A stretch of DNA of 18,744 nt from Pseudomonadota bacterium (GTDB lineage: Bacteria; Pseudomonadota; Alphaproteobacteria; Rickettsiales; Rickettsiaceae). A model generated the notes under the pieces. That model made no database searches, was not told the origin of the DNA, and worked only from the letters and a program-made list of their open reading frames with translations. The position numbers were made by a program, and so were the translations under genes. Below are positions 8,846 through 16,946 of this stretch, one piece after another. The stretch lies in contig JAJZHL010000002.1 of the NCBI GenBank assembly GCA_021804505.1, positions 1-18,744 on the forward strand, in the 5' to 3' direction. The stretch's first letter is position 1, and each line of letters starts with the position of its first letter.

Positions 8846-9379
8846 ATGGAAACAAAATGGCCTTATAACAATTTACTTACAGGTCTATTTAGACAATATG
8901 ACAACGCTGCAAAAGCTTATAATGCTTTGTTAAAGCTAGGTTACGCAAAAGATGAAATCAATATATTAATGTCCGCCGAAACTAAACAAAAAAATAGACA
9001 TGAAAGAAGAAACCCTCAGCTCAGGGTAGAAGACGAAGCAATAAGAGCCGCAGGAGTAGGCGGGTCCCTAGGCGTTACTACGGGGGCAATTACCGGAGCC
9101 TTAATGGCTTTGGGCACCTTGGTAATAATATCAGGACTCGGTATAGCTGCTTCAGGCCCTATTGCTGTGTGGATGTCAGGAGCAACTGCAGGCGGGATTG
9201 CTGGAGGCCTAGTTGGTGCTTTAATCAACCTTGGTATTACTAATAATCATGCAGAAAGATTTAACACAGAACTAAAAAATGGAGCAATACTCATAATACT
9301 ACATCCCCATTCTGAAAGTGATCGTACAAATATAGAAAGAGAATGGGATAACTATGAAGGTATAGTACTTAGCGCTTAA
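8846..9379 (+). CDS. YflT-like general-stress protein with glycine-zipper membrane segment
   Basis: The first 45 or so residues (NLLTGLFRQYDNAAKAYNALLKLGYAKDEINILM) match the pattern of the general-stress/YflT-type alpha-beta fold, in which a small domain is followed by a Gly/Ala-rich segment. Here residues about 70-130 are two hydrophobic stretches full of small residues (GVGGSLGVTTGAITGALMALG and SGATAGGIAGGLVGALINLG), a glycine zipper able to pack in a membrane. The C-terminal part (about 132-177) resembles the second half of the same fold (ERFNTELKNGAILIILHPHS). The biochemical role of the family is poorly known; it is often linked to stress survival. The ATG has a strong GGAGGAG site eight bases upstream. 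The gene is followed by a hairpin at 9370-9389, so it is probably transcribed alone or as the end of a short unit. Confidence 0.75.
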   Translation: METKWPYNNLLTGLFRQYDNAAKAYNALLKLGYAKDEINILMSAETKQKNRHERRNPQLRVEDEAIRAAGVGGSLGVTTGAITGALMALGTLVIISGLGIAASGPIAVWMSGATAGGIAGGLVGALINLGITNNHAERFNTELKNGAILIILHPHSESDRTNIEREWDNYEGIVLSA

Positions 9380-9414
9380 ATAAGCGCTATAGCAAGGCGG
9401 GTTCTTCAAGAACC
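9370..9414 (+). terminator. Tandem hairpins after the YflT-like gene
   Basis: TAGCGCTT (9370-9377) pairs with AAGCGCTA (9382-9389) around a 4-base loop, overlapping the end of the gene. It is followed by GGTTCTT/AAGAACC (9400-9406, 9408-9414). No T-run follows, so Rho-independent termination is not classical. Transcript-end protection or partial termination is plausible. Confidence 0.45.
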
Positions 9415-9505
9415 GTGAGTGAAATTATAACAGATAAATACTTTCTCAACCTCAATAAATTATGTTACACTAAATTTGGGGTAATAACTAAAGTAGAGAT
9501 TCAAA

Positions 9506-9970
9506 ATGACTAAAGAAGTAAGAATGACAACTCTGGCAGAATATGGTTGTTATCTGGCTTGCACTTTAGCTGCGTCAGCTATTGGTACTTTAACATTTCT
9601 CTGGGCTTCAGAGAAAAAGCCTAACCTATCGGTAGATCAGAATGGTAATACAGTTATTAGGAATGATCTAGACTTATATGGTAGCACCATACAAAAGATA
9701 TCTTTTAAGAGTAATATGAAGGAAAAGCTTAACCCTGTTAGAAAATATTTGGATATGCCAGAGCGTACTGCACCAATAAAGAAAGGGCAATATGATTCAG
9801 AGGTTGTTGCTAAACTTTGGAATAGAAATTTTTCATCTTTAGATGAAGGTTTTTTGCAAACACTAGTTGGGTGGCATAATGTTTCTAAAGCAACCGTACT
9901 GTCCGTGGTACCTTTTATACAGGGGCTGGAACCAGCTCCCCTTATAGGTGAAGAAGGTATTATGGAGTAG
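9506..9970 (+). CDS. Membrane-anchored protein of unknown function (154 residues)
   Basis: I do not recognise a family. Residues about 10-33 (AEYGCYLACTLAASAIGTLTFLW) form a hydrophobic helix after a short charged N-terminus, fitting a signal anchor. The remaining 120 residues are polar, with no cysteine or metal motif and some low-complexity character, and a final acidic tail. A second ATG at residue 7 (MTTLAEYG) is an alternative start; neither has a strong ribosome site (AGAGATT upstream of the first). It converges with rarA across about 105 bp containing a hairpin. It is the last + strand gene in the window. Confidence 0.6.
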   Translation: MTKEVRMTTLAEYGCYLACTLAASAIGTLTFLWASEKKPNLSVDQNGNTVIRNDLDLYGSTIQKISFKSNMKEKLNPVRKYLDMPERTAPIKKGQYDSEVVAKLWNRNFSSLDEGFLQTLVGWHNVSKATVLSVVPFIQGLEPAPLIGEEGIME

Positions 9971-10011
9971 TGATATAATCTGTATAAGGCTAGAGATCCT
10001 TACCATTTATA

Positions 10012-10031
10012 AATCTCTTATTTAAGAGATT
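10012..10031. terminator. Strong hairpin between convergent genes
   Basis: AATCTCTTA (10012-10020) pairs exactly with TAAGAGATT (10023-10031), a nine-pair stem between the convergent 9506-9970 gene and rarA. T-rich sequence is present on both sides but no clean T-run, so it may serve as a weak bidirectional terminator. Confidence 0.45.
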
Positions 10032-10076
10032 ACATACTTACCACAAGCACACTCAAACTTCTTGGGAGAGAGGAAC

Positions 10077-11368
10077 TTATTGTTTTCTCTCGCGTAGTTT
10101 TTGCCAGTAATCTAACCTCTTGTTTATCTCTTTTTCAAACCCTCTTTGGATTGGTTGATAATACTGCTTTCGTTCCATTTCATCTGGAAAATAATTTTGG
10201 CCTGAAAACCCTTCTAAAGTATCGTGATCATATAAATAACCCTTGCTATAGCCGTGCTCTTTCATCAATTTAGTTGGAGCATTTAATATATGAAAAGGTG
10301 GCAATAGTGAACCATATTTCCTTGTATCATCTCTAACTTTCTTATGGGCAAGATAGGCAGCATTTGACTTAGGAGCGGTAGCCAAATATAACGTTGCTTG
10401 GATAATAGCAAGCTCACCTTCTGGAGAACCTAAAAAATCATAAGCATCTTTTGCAGCAAGTACCTGCACTAAGGCGTTAGGGTCAGCAAGGCCTATATCC
10501 TCAGTCGCAACCCTCACTAGCCGCCTTAAAAGATAGTGGAGATTTTCCCCGCCATCAATCATACGCTGTAACCAATAAAGACTAGCATCAGCATCTGAAC
10601 CTCTAATAGATTTGTGTAATGCGCTGATTAAGTTATAATGGTTATCTCTAGATTTATCATAAATTGTTGCCCTTGGCTGTAGCATAGAAGAAAAGTCAAG
10701 CGGATTATGGGAATCTTTATTATACTCTAGATTAAATAACCCTTCACATATATTTAGTAAATACCGTCCATCACCATCAACTAGCTCATATAGCTTATCA
10801 CGGTCTTCCGCTCTAAGAGGAAGCTTTTTTGGTGAATTAATTCAGCCCTTTCAACTATTTTGTCTAACGCATCCCTATCAAGGCTTTTTAGTACCAGCAC
10901 CATACATCGTGAGAGTAAAGCGCTGTTTAACTCAAATGAAGGATTTTCAGTAGTAGCACCAATTAGAGTAATTGTACCATCCTCCAAATATGGCAAAAAT
11001 ATATCCTGTTGACTCCTATTAAAATGATGTATTTCATCGACTATTAATACAGTATTAATTCCTATGCTCTTTCTCTTCCGAGCATCACTAAAAATCTGTT
11101 TGATTTCTTGTACACCATTAACTACAGCAGATACTGATTCCGTATGATATTTACTTTCCCTAGCAAGGATTCTTGCTAGGGTGGTTTTCCCACTGCCTGA
11201 TGGCCCCCACAAAATTATATTTTGAATATGACCAGAATTAATCATTTGCCTTATTTGCGAGTGATCTGCAAATAAATGCTCTTGACCAAATATTTCGTCA
11301 ATAGTAGTAGGTCTAATTTGATCCGCAAGTGGTTTTGAGGTTTCAGAAGTTTTGAATAGTGATGTCAT
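10077..11368 (-). pseudogene. rarA: Replication-associated recombination protein A (RarA/MgsA), split by a one-base frameshift
   Basis: RarA is an AAA+ ATPase related to clamp loaders that acts at stalled replication forks. The N-terminal ORF (11368-10781, 195 residues) has Walker A (GPSGSGKTT, 55-63), Walker B (LIVDE, 108-112), sensor-1 TTEN (139-142) and an arginine finger (SRC, R154). It runs out of frame after IHQKS and stops at 10783-10781. The remainder continues in the -1 frame (KLPLRAEDRDKLYELVDGDGR..., then LISALHKSIRGSDADASLYW) and ends at 10077. The break is a run of six A's (T's at 10825-10830 on the + strand); seven A's would give one uninterrupted protein of about 430 residues, close to the usual 447. 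No other damage is seen, so this is a fresh mutation, a sequencing error or a slippage-corrected gene. The ORF beginning at 10685 is not an independent gene. Confidence 0.9.
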
Positions 11369-11500
11369 AAAGTCTATTTAACCCTATTCAATATAAATTG
11401 TATATTAATTTTTGATAATATCGTTATTGCTCGCTCTAATACATAGATCAGAGAACACTAGATGAATCAATACTATATAGTTAGTAAACTTCAACTATTT

Positions 11501-13009
11501 CTAAGCTGCTTCTTTAAGACCCTCTCCATCTAATCCAATAAGCTGAGTAATATCAACATTCTCTGTTGTTCCAAGATCTTTATTTACTCCCTCCAGAAAT
11601 TGTTTTGCATTCTGCAGTATTTGTTTCTTTTCCCCTGCCATATCTACAGCTTCTCCCGCTTCAACTTTTCTTTTGATTTCATCTACCATCTCGTGAATTC
11701 CGTTGGCAAAGGAACCCACTTTAGTATTAAGGCTTTCTTTTTGTGTAGAAATTAACTTTGCTATATTTTCATCATTTTGACGGGCTAATTCTTGATATTT
11801 TGCATTTATACTGCTTACTTCCTTCTCATATTCGCTTTTATATTGCGTGTTGAATTGGCTATATATACTTTGATATTTTGCTACTATGTCATTATTATCT
11901 ACAGTAACAGTTCCCCCTCCGCTGGGAATAGCGAGGTTTCTATTAGCTGCATTAGCCGCAGCTACCTGAGCCTTTGCTTCAGCAAATTTAGTTTCGGACT
12001 CTGCCTTAACTGTAGCTGTCAGCTCTGAAAATTTTGCCACATCCTTTTTAACATAATCTGCATAGGCTGCTTCTGCTTCGGCCTTCGACTTTACGATGCT
12101 ATCCTCTCCACTGTTCTTCAACGCTTCCTTCTGATGCTGTACAAAACTTTTGAACGCTTTTTCTGCAAACTCGGCGCATTTCTGCAATATTGCATTACAT
12201 TCTCTAACTAATTGATTAAATAAACTAGCATCCTCAATAAAATTACTAACTTTTACTCTAGTCGAGTCACCCTCTACTGTCTTACCCCCGACTAGTTTTG
12301 CCATTCCTGAAATTACATCTTCTTCTACTGTTACTTCAAAATTTGCAAGGGTAGCATCAGAAGGCTGAAATACCTTTTCTGACGATAATATTGGCTTTAC
12401 CTTATCTGGACTGAGATTCAAGCTTTGGGCTAATTGTTGCTTATTAACTCCTTCTATATTGCTGAAATGCTGTTTCAGCGTATCCCTACTACCAAGGTTC
12501 TTTAGCACATTCATTGCAACTGGAGTGTTGAGTCCAAGTAACTCTTCCTTCGTGTGTAACATAGTAAAATGTAAAGACAAACCTGCTGCGTTATATACAC
12601 CTTGTACAAAAACACTACAATCGAAGAGATTAAAGACGAATGGTGTTGACTTACTACCATCTTGGTTGCTCTCTACATATCTTACAGCTGCGTTATATTG
12701 TTCTTCCGTCAAACGAATTGTTTTACTCGTAATATACTCACCAGGGGTTTTTTCAAGTTTTGTTAGCAGCATATGTGTTACCAGTTCATCCTTTATCTTA
12801 CTTTGGCCTATTACAGAATTAATGGTACTTTCCTCGTCTTTAGGATATTTGCCTATCATCTTCTCTTTTCCATTACCATCAACAAGACCCACATAAAAAT
12901 GACCAGGGGTTAGTACTTTACTAGGCTCTGGATTACCATCTTTGTCAATAACTACTCTTGCATTTCTATGGTAGAGGTTCAGGTAATATTCTCTCTCTGT
13001 TTGACTCAT
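11501..13009 (-). CDS. Protein with a putative permuted papain-like (NlpC/P60-like) head and a long helical tail
   Basis: I know no named family for the whole 502-residue protein. Residues about 30-145 look like a circularly permuted papain/NlpC-P60 fold: a histidine in TPGHFYVGL (H37) followed by a strand ending MIGKYPK, then a helix (LTEEQYNAAVRYV) and a cysteine at the start of a helix, FDCSVFVQGVYNAAGL (C131). Histidine before cysteine is the permuted order. Residues about 225-480 are mainly charged helices likely to form coiled coils, with a Gly/Ser/Thr break near 365-375. There is no signal peptide or membrane helix. It starts 20 bp after the stop of the 13030-13470 ORF, with GAGG seven bases before the ATG, so the two are probably co-transcribed. 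It could be a host-directed effector or a cell-wall-like peptidase; the catalytic assignment is inference. Confidence 0.65.
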   Translation of the reverse strand: MSQTEREYYLNLYHRNARVVIDKDGNPEPSKVLTPGHFYVGLVDGNGKEKMIGKYPKDEESTINSVIGQSKIKDELVTHMLLTKLEKTPGEYITSKTIRLTEEQYNAAVRYVESNQDGSKSTPFVFNLFDCSVFVQGVYNAAGLSLHFTMLHTKEELLGLNTPVAMNVLKNLGSRDTLKQHFSNIEGVNKQQLAQSLNLSPDKVKPILSSEKVFQPSDATLANFEVTVEEDVISGMAKLVGGKTVEGDSTRVKVSNFIEDASLFNQLVRECNAILQKCAEFAEKAFKSFVQHQKEALKNSGEDSIVKSKAEAEAAYADYVKKDVAKFSELTATVKAESETKFAEAKAQVAAANAANRNLAIPSGGGTVTVDNNDIVAKYQSIYSQFNTQYKSEYEKEVSSINAKYQELARQNDENIAKLISTQKESLNTKVGSFANGIHEMVDEIKRKVEAGEAVDMAGEKKQILQNAKQFLEGVNKDLGTTENVDITQLIGLDGEGLKEAA

Positions 13010-13029
13010 AAAATAACCTCTTTATTTAA

Positions 13030-13470
13030 CTAAATATCTTTACGAATAATGAGTATCCCCATTTTCTCTTCTCCTACTCCCACAATAGCCGAACTGCTAA
13101 CTACCATTAACACATACTTCTTAGGTAACAATGAAGAAGAATTAGAAAAAGAAATCTTATCAAAAAAGCTTTCTTTATCGCAGAAAAGTAACTTCCTAGC
13201 TTCATTTATTTTACCTATTATTGTATCTTTAGTATAAACTCTTTTTCTGGGTTTATCTGTGCCCATTAAAGTAAGAGGGTTAGTATACACCACCTCTTCC
13301 TCTTCTTTCACATCTTTCATGTCTTTGATATAGTCACATGGTTTTTCAGCAATTTTGATTATATCAAGTAATATTTGAGGGTGCTGCAGAACGTAATCAT
13401 CAACAGTCATTAATTCACAGGTCAGGAAATGCCCACATAGCCTGTTATAAATCTGTGCTGTTTGCCCCAT
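13030..13470 (-). CDS. Unknown protein, probably the C-terminal part of the preceding ORF after a frameshift
   Basis: This 146-residue ORF matches no family I know. It is charged in the middle (KEEEEVV near 55-61) and ends in a hydrophobic stretch (YVLMVVSSSAIVGVG). Its ATG at 13470 has no ribosome site and lies inside the end of the upstream ORF (13422-13907), overlapping it by 49 bp in the -1 frame. The same frame is open upstream to a TAA near 13527. The simplest reading is one gene of about 290 residues broken by a one-base loss between about 13422 and 13525; translational coupling is the alternative. It is followed after 20 bp by the permuted papain-like gene. Confidence 0.45.
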   Translation of the reverse strand: MGQTAQIYNRLCGHFLTCELMTVDDYVLQHPQILLDIIKIAEKPCDYIKDMKDVKEEEEVVYTNPLTLMGTDKPRKRVYTKDTIIGKINEARKLLFCDKESFFDKISFSNSSSLLPKKYVLMVVSSSAIVGVGEEKMGILIIRKDI

Positions 13471-13907
13471 AAAAGGTGCGAATTTACACGTAAGCGTAGC
13501 GAAGAGGTATATTCTGGGTTAGATTTCGCCCCCCACTCTTTATGACTAGTATCAATCGTAGGATCATCTGTAAAATACTCTTTCCCCATATTATCTTCCA
13601 TATATTTGGAGATTCTTTTCTTAGGTACAAGCTTTATCCATTCTGCTTCGGATAGTCTTGTTATATCTGGACTATCATTCCTATAGTACGGATGCACATA
13701 GTTAGGCACTCCTATAACTGAAGTAATCAGGCTCCCTAGCTCATCGTTTTGATCATCTCTTTTCTCAAAATTAAAGAAGTAAAATAGGCTATTACTGACC
13801 GCCCTTAAGGCAAAGAATATAAGGAAGGCTAGTAAGATAAACAATAAACATTTCTTACTTTTTGTTATGAGAGAAACCAAAGAATTTAACTTTTGACTAA
13901 GTAACAT
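13422..13907 (-). CDS. Single-pass membrane protein of unknown function, probably an N-terminal fragment
   Basis: The 161-residue ORF begins with a short polar segment and a strong hydrophobic helix (about residues 19-40, CLLFILLAFLIFFALRAVSNSL), followed by a polar, probably soluble domain with many charged and aromatic residues. The tail after residue about 135 (EYTSSLRLRVNSHLLWGKQ) is basic and differs in character from what precedes; the DNA there could be a repeat remnant or the point where the frame was lost. It overlaps the next ORF by 49 bp. The ATG lacks a clear ribosome site. It lies 241 bp after the GTPase gene on the same strand. Confidence 0.5.
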   Translation of the reverse strand: MLLSQKLNSLVSLITKSKKCLLFILLAFLIFFALRAVSNSLFYFFNFEKRDDQNDELGSLITSVIGVPNYVHPYYRNDSPDITRLSEAEWIKLVPKKRISKYMEDNMGKEYFTDDPTIDTSHKEWGAKSNPEYTSSLRLRVNSHLLWGKQHRFITGYVGIS

Positions 13908-13934
13908 TTTACTATTGTTTCATACAGTTATGAG

Positions 13935-13957
13935 CTGAATTTATTCAGGATCTGAAT
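13935..13957. promoter_or_regulatory. Triple CTGAAT/ATTCAG sites upstream of the membrane-protein ORF
   Basis: CTGAAT (13935-13940), ATTCAG (13943-13948) and CTGAAT (13952-13957) make two overlapping inverted repeats 28-50 bp before the start at 13907. This arrangement is operator-like but could be chance in AT-rich DNA. The rest of 13908-14148 shows no gene. Confidence 0.3.
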
Positions 13958-14107
13958 AGCACAGAAACTTTTAATTAACACAACAAAATATTTTTCTTCT
14001 CTCTTTTATATTACTTTATTGAAGCAAAATCTTTCTCTTTTGGATTATGGCCTTTGGTGAATCTAATAGATTTTAACTTATTTGCAGGAGCATACTAAAA
14101 CCCAAAA

Positions 14108-14137
14108 CACCCTCCGGTATACATCAGGAAGCTACAT
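14108..14137 (-). repeat. Degenerate copy of the polymerase gene 3' end
   Basis: About 30 bp just beyond the GTPase stop match the last codons of the Y-family polymerase at 16947-16975 (GTAGCTT-CC-GAT-TATACC-GAGGG on the - strand), with about 27 matching positions, two mismatches and three single-base gaps. The copy does not continue as a coding frame. Together the two copies are direct repeats flanking the GTPase gene. Confidence 0.5.
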
Positions 14138-14148
14138 TCCTTTCCGTA

Positions 14149-16638
14149 TTAATGCTCAGGTTTAGTAACTCCTATTAGCGACAACTCTTCAACAAAGTCT
14201 TGGTGATCTAAATTATTAACTGATCTAATATAATCTTTGAAAAGATGCATTTCTGAATGCAGTTCTTTTGGAGAAGGTGGCGCTTTTCTACCATCATTAT
14301 TCTTCTCTGTCGGATTATTTCCAGGCCTGCCCGCATTATCAGGACATGGAATATAGCCTTCTATAAACACCTTCTTATTTATATTATGCGCTACTACCGC
14401 CCCTCCTATACTACCGCCTATTCCTACCATATCTCCTGCTGTACCTTTCCCTCCAACTACCTTTCCTACTACGCCTCCTACTATTGCTGTTCCAGCCATT
14501 ATCCCGAGTTCTGCGGCAATTTCCTGGTTATTTTTTACTTTATACTCATATCCTTCTCCACCTTTACCAGCAAGCCCATCTTTTCCTTCAATTCCATTAC
14601 TGCCTGCAGCATTCACTACCTTAGGGTCTATGCCTTCCGGCTTATTGTTCAATATTCTTATTTGCCCCTGGTATCCCCCTATACCAGCACTACCTCCTTT
14701 ACCGCCATTACCACCATCTCCTCCTCTACTACCTATATTTTTTTCCCTTAATCCATCTGTACCATCTGACCCATTACCTCCATCTTGACCGTTACTACCA
14801 CTACCGCCGTTAGCATTGATAGTTAGTTTCTCTAGGCCATGGAATTCCTTGCCTATACCAAGAAAATTGCCACCATTATTGCCAGGGTTACCAGGCAATC
14901 CATCTGCTCCATTACTTCCATTTACCCCATCTACTCTATCGTCTTGTCCTCTAGTAGCAGGCGTTACTCCATCACTAGCTTTCTCTTGATCATGCTTTAC
15001 GGCATCTTTACCACTAATATTAATCCTGACATTGCTTGTGACCTTCCAGCGAGGAGCTACAATTTCTATATCCTTGCTTTTTAATTTAGCATCTTCAAGG
15101 TTGGAATCAAAAACCAACGTATTAAATGCATAAATCTTGATACCTTCTTTCATCGCATTTTTATCCGTTTTCTGTATTATCGCCTCTACTTTACTGGTCT
15201 CTATTAGTATGCCACTCACTTTAAAATTATTATCAGCAAAGCTCTCAATAGGTGGTCGGTCTAATATTTCTATTTGATCCTTTAGTAGCTTTAATCCACT
15301 TCCCCATTTGTTAACTTCACATTTTATAGTTTTATTAATTTGCCGAAAAAACTCTAAAAATTCTACATATTTGGTTAAAGTAGAATTATCTTGTTTACTA
15401 ATCTTTTTAACAAGCTCATTAATATCTTGCACAAACTCCTGAGACTGTGTCTCATTATACTTAGTAAGCTTATCTAATATCTCTATTGTTGATTTAATAG
15501 ATAGCTTAAGTTGACTTAAATCTGAAGTGCTAGCAATCTCTTTAATACCTTCTTTATAGTACTCAATAATTTTCTCCACTAATTCTTTTTGAACGTACTC
15601 AGTTATATGATTATTAAGATGATTGGCCATTTGCTGTATTATCATCATTGCTTTAGCTGATAGTACAGGCGTATAACTTGCTTTATTTACTGCTATTTGC
15701 TTGGCTATATCTATATTACTCTCGTGCCCAATATCTTTTTCAGGTATATAATTTTCTTCATTATTTATGGGTTGAATTTTTTGTGTTAGGGCATCTATAA
15801 TTTTATTTTTTTCAGTATCATTTATATCCTTTTCATCGGTTGGAGCTTTAAAGGTCAGTTGGTACTTTTGCCCATCACGTATAAATTCCAAGAAGTTCTT
15901 TTGATATTCTGAAAGCGTTACTTTGTCTAAGATATCATTAATCTTATTCCTTACAAATGCCTTCCCATCTCCTCCAGCACGATAACTATGGGTTACTACC
16001 AGCAACATCCCATCTTTAAATTTCTCAAAATCTCCAGCATAGCTCTGGAGTGAGTTAATTGTGGATATCAATTCATCTATATGCATTCTATCGGACAACC
16101 CTGCTTCCGTAACGGTAATAACAAACTTTACCTTTTTAGTATTAGTTATTACATCTCTAATTAGTTTCGCATTAATAATTTCCCGTACTGCTCCTCGTGT
16201 ATCTTCAAGCCCGGGGCAGTCAAAATATACAATTTTGTTATAGGTATCCTTATAAGGAAATGGAAAAAAGGTACTTGATACATGATCATGACCGATTTTT
16301 ATTCCTTTTATTGGATTTTCCATATCTAACACAATCTCGCTTTGCTCTGTATCCTTCCATTTTGCTTTAATTTTTCTCCCTGCCAAATAATTTATCAAAG
16401 TGCTTTTTCCAACACCGGTTTTTCCTAAAAATATAACTACTTCTTCGTATTTTTCTTGGGGAAAATGTACTGTATTAATTAATTCTACAGCTCTTTCTAT
16501 AAATCTCACTTGATCTACAGGGGGGAGTGCTCCGTAGTTTTCAAGACCTTTGTCTATAGTTTCAAGGCTTTTTTCTACCTCCATTTCTGCAGGACTTTTA
16601 TCTATGTTGTTATTATCGTTTTTTAGAGCTTGCGACAT
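14149..16638 (-). CDS. GTPase fused to a collagen-like glycine-rich region and a glycine-zipper segment
   Basis: The 829-residue product starts with a P-loop GTPase domain (about 62-330): G1 GKTGVGKST (72-80), G3 DCPG (140-143), and VVTHS (214-218) in place of a classical NKxD G4. This is closest in pattern to AIG1/septin/dynamin-type GTPases that act at membranes. Residues about 330-480 are helical. A beta-rich stretch (about 490-550, IEIVAPRWKV near its end) leads into a Gly-rich region (556-657, then about 672-697) of GxNG/DGxxG repeats including GLPGNPGNNGGNFLGIG. A Gly/Ala/Val stretch at about 704-735 (IMAGTAIVGGVVGKVVGG) may insert in a membrane, and an acidic tail follows. The ATG has AAAGGGAG upstream. 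No signal peptide is seen. I do not recognise the full architecture; a host-membrane or bacterial-membrane remodelling role is inference. Confidence 0.8.
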   Translation of the reverse strand: MSQALKNDNNNIDKSPAEMEVEKSLETIDKGLENYGALPPVDQVRFIERAVELINTVHFPQEKYEEVVIFLGKTGVGKSTLINYLAGRKIKAKWKDTEQSEIVLDMENPIKGIKIGHDHVSSTFFPFPYKDTYNKIVYFDCPGLEDTRGAVREIINAKLIRDVITNTKKVKFVITVTEAGLSDRMHIDELISTINSLQSYAGDFEKFKDGMLLVVTHSYRAGGDGKAFVRNKINDILDKVTLSEYQKNFLEFIRDGQKYQLTFKAPTDEKDINDTEKNKIIDALTQKIQPINNEENYIPEKDIGHESNIDIAKQIAVNKASYTPVLSAKAMMIIQQMANHLNNHITEYVQKELVEKIIEYYKEGIKEIASTSDLSQLKLSIKSTIEILDKLTKYNETQSQEFVQDINELVKKISKQDNSTLTKYVEFLEFFRQINKTIKCEVNKWGSGLKLLKDQIEILDRPPIESFADNNFKVSGILIETSKVEAIIQKTDKNAMKEGIKIYAFNTLVFDSNLEDAKLKSKDIEIVAPRWKVTSNVRINISGKDAVKHDQEKASDGVTPATRGQDDRVDGVNGSNGADGLPGNPGNNGGNFLGIGKEFHGLEKLTINANGGSGSNGQDGGNGSDGTDGLREKNIGSRGGDGGNGGKGGSAGIGGYQGQIRILNNKPEGIDPKVVNAAGSNGIEGKDGLAGKGGEGYEYKVKNNQEIAAELGIMAGTAIVGGVVGKVVGGKGTAGDMVGIGGSIGGAVVAHNINKKVFIEGYIPCPDNAGRPGNNPTEKNNDGRKAPPSPKELHSEMHLFKDYIRSVNNLDHQDFVEELSLIGVTKPEH

Positions 16639-16823
16639 TTCTATATCTCCCTTTAGTGATTATGTATATTTCCTTGCAGCCTTTTCTTAACCTATCTAAA
16701 TATTTCTTCCATCTATCAAAACAACCATAACATACCTTAAAAAAATCTAACATTATTTATTTCATTCAAAATGCTAGTATAGCCATACCGCCATTCATAA
16801 TAATTTAAAACACAAAATTTCTT
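16639..16823. other. AT-rich region upstream of the GTPase gene
   Basis: This holds the GTPase ribosome site and presumably its promoter. TATACT and TAGATA boxes are present on the - strand, but none has a convincing -35 partner. I see no gene. Confidence 0.4.
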
Positions 16824-16946
16824 ATACCAATTCAATTTCAAAGGACTAATATAAAAAATGAAGTGAGGAGCGCAGAACGTTGATCTACTCCCGCACGACG
16901 AATCTGAAATTTTTTATAATTAATCGTTTAGAAAGTGACTTGGTAT
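16824..16946. repeat. 123-bp palindromic (MITE-like) element abutting the polymerase stop codon
   Basis: The left arm (16824 to about 16861, beginning ATACCAATTCA) and right arm (about 16907-16946, beginning on the other strand ATACCAAGTCA) are inverted copies over roughly 40 bp with about 70-75 percent identity, sharing TATAAAAAAT at their inner ends. The core (16862-16906) is more GC-rich than its surroundings. There is no ORF. The right end overlaps the last base of the polymerase stop codon. Confidence 0.7.

Noticed and set aside
9391-9420. Group II intron or retron-like RNA end near the GGTTCTT/AAGAACC hairpin
   Set aside because: No domain V-like structure, no reverse transcriptase and no extended paired region nearby.
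10077-10685. The second half of rarA as an independent 202-residue gene
   Set aside because: It begins inside a conserved RarA segment, has no ribosome site, and its frame continues upstream to the A6 run where it joins the first half.
12459-12896. 145-codon + strand open frame opposite the papain-like gene
   Set aside because: The composition is Ser/Leu/Cys-rich shadow sequence with no ribosome site, while the - strand frame has a good start and a coherent domain layout.
14500-14970. DNA tandem repeat array in the collagen-like region
   Set aside because: Repetition is at the protein level (Gly every few residues); the codons vary and no fixed DNA unit repeats in tandem.
14257-15084. Long + strand open frames opposite the GTPase gene's glycine-rich region
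   Set aside because: They mirror the repetitive Gly codons (GGN read as NCC) of the real gene, yield Tyr/Ser/Thr-rich low-complexity proteins and have no ribosome sites.
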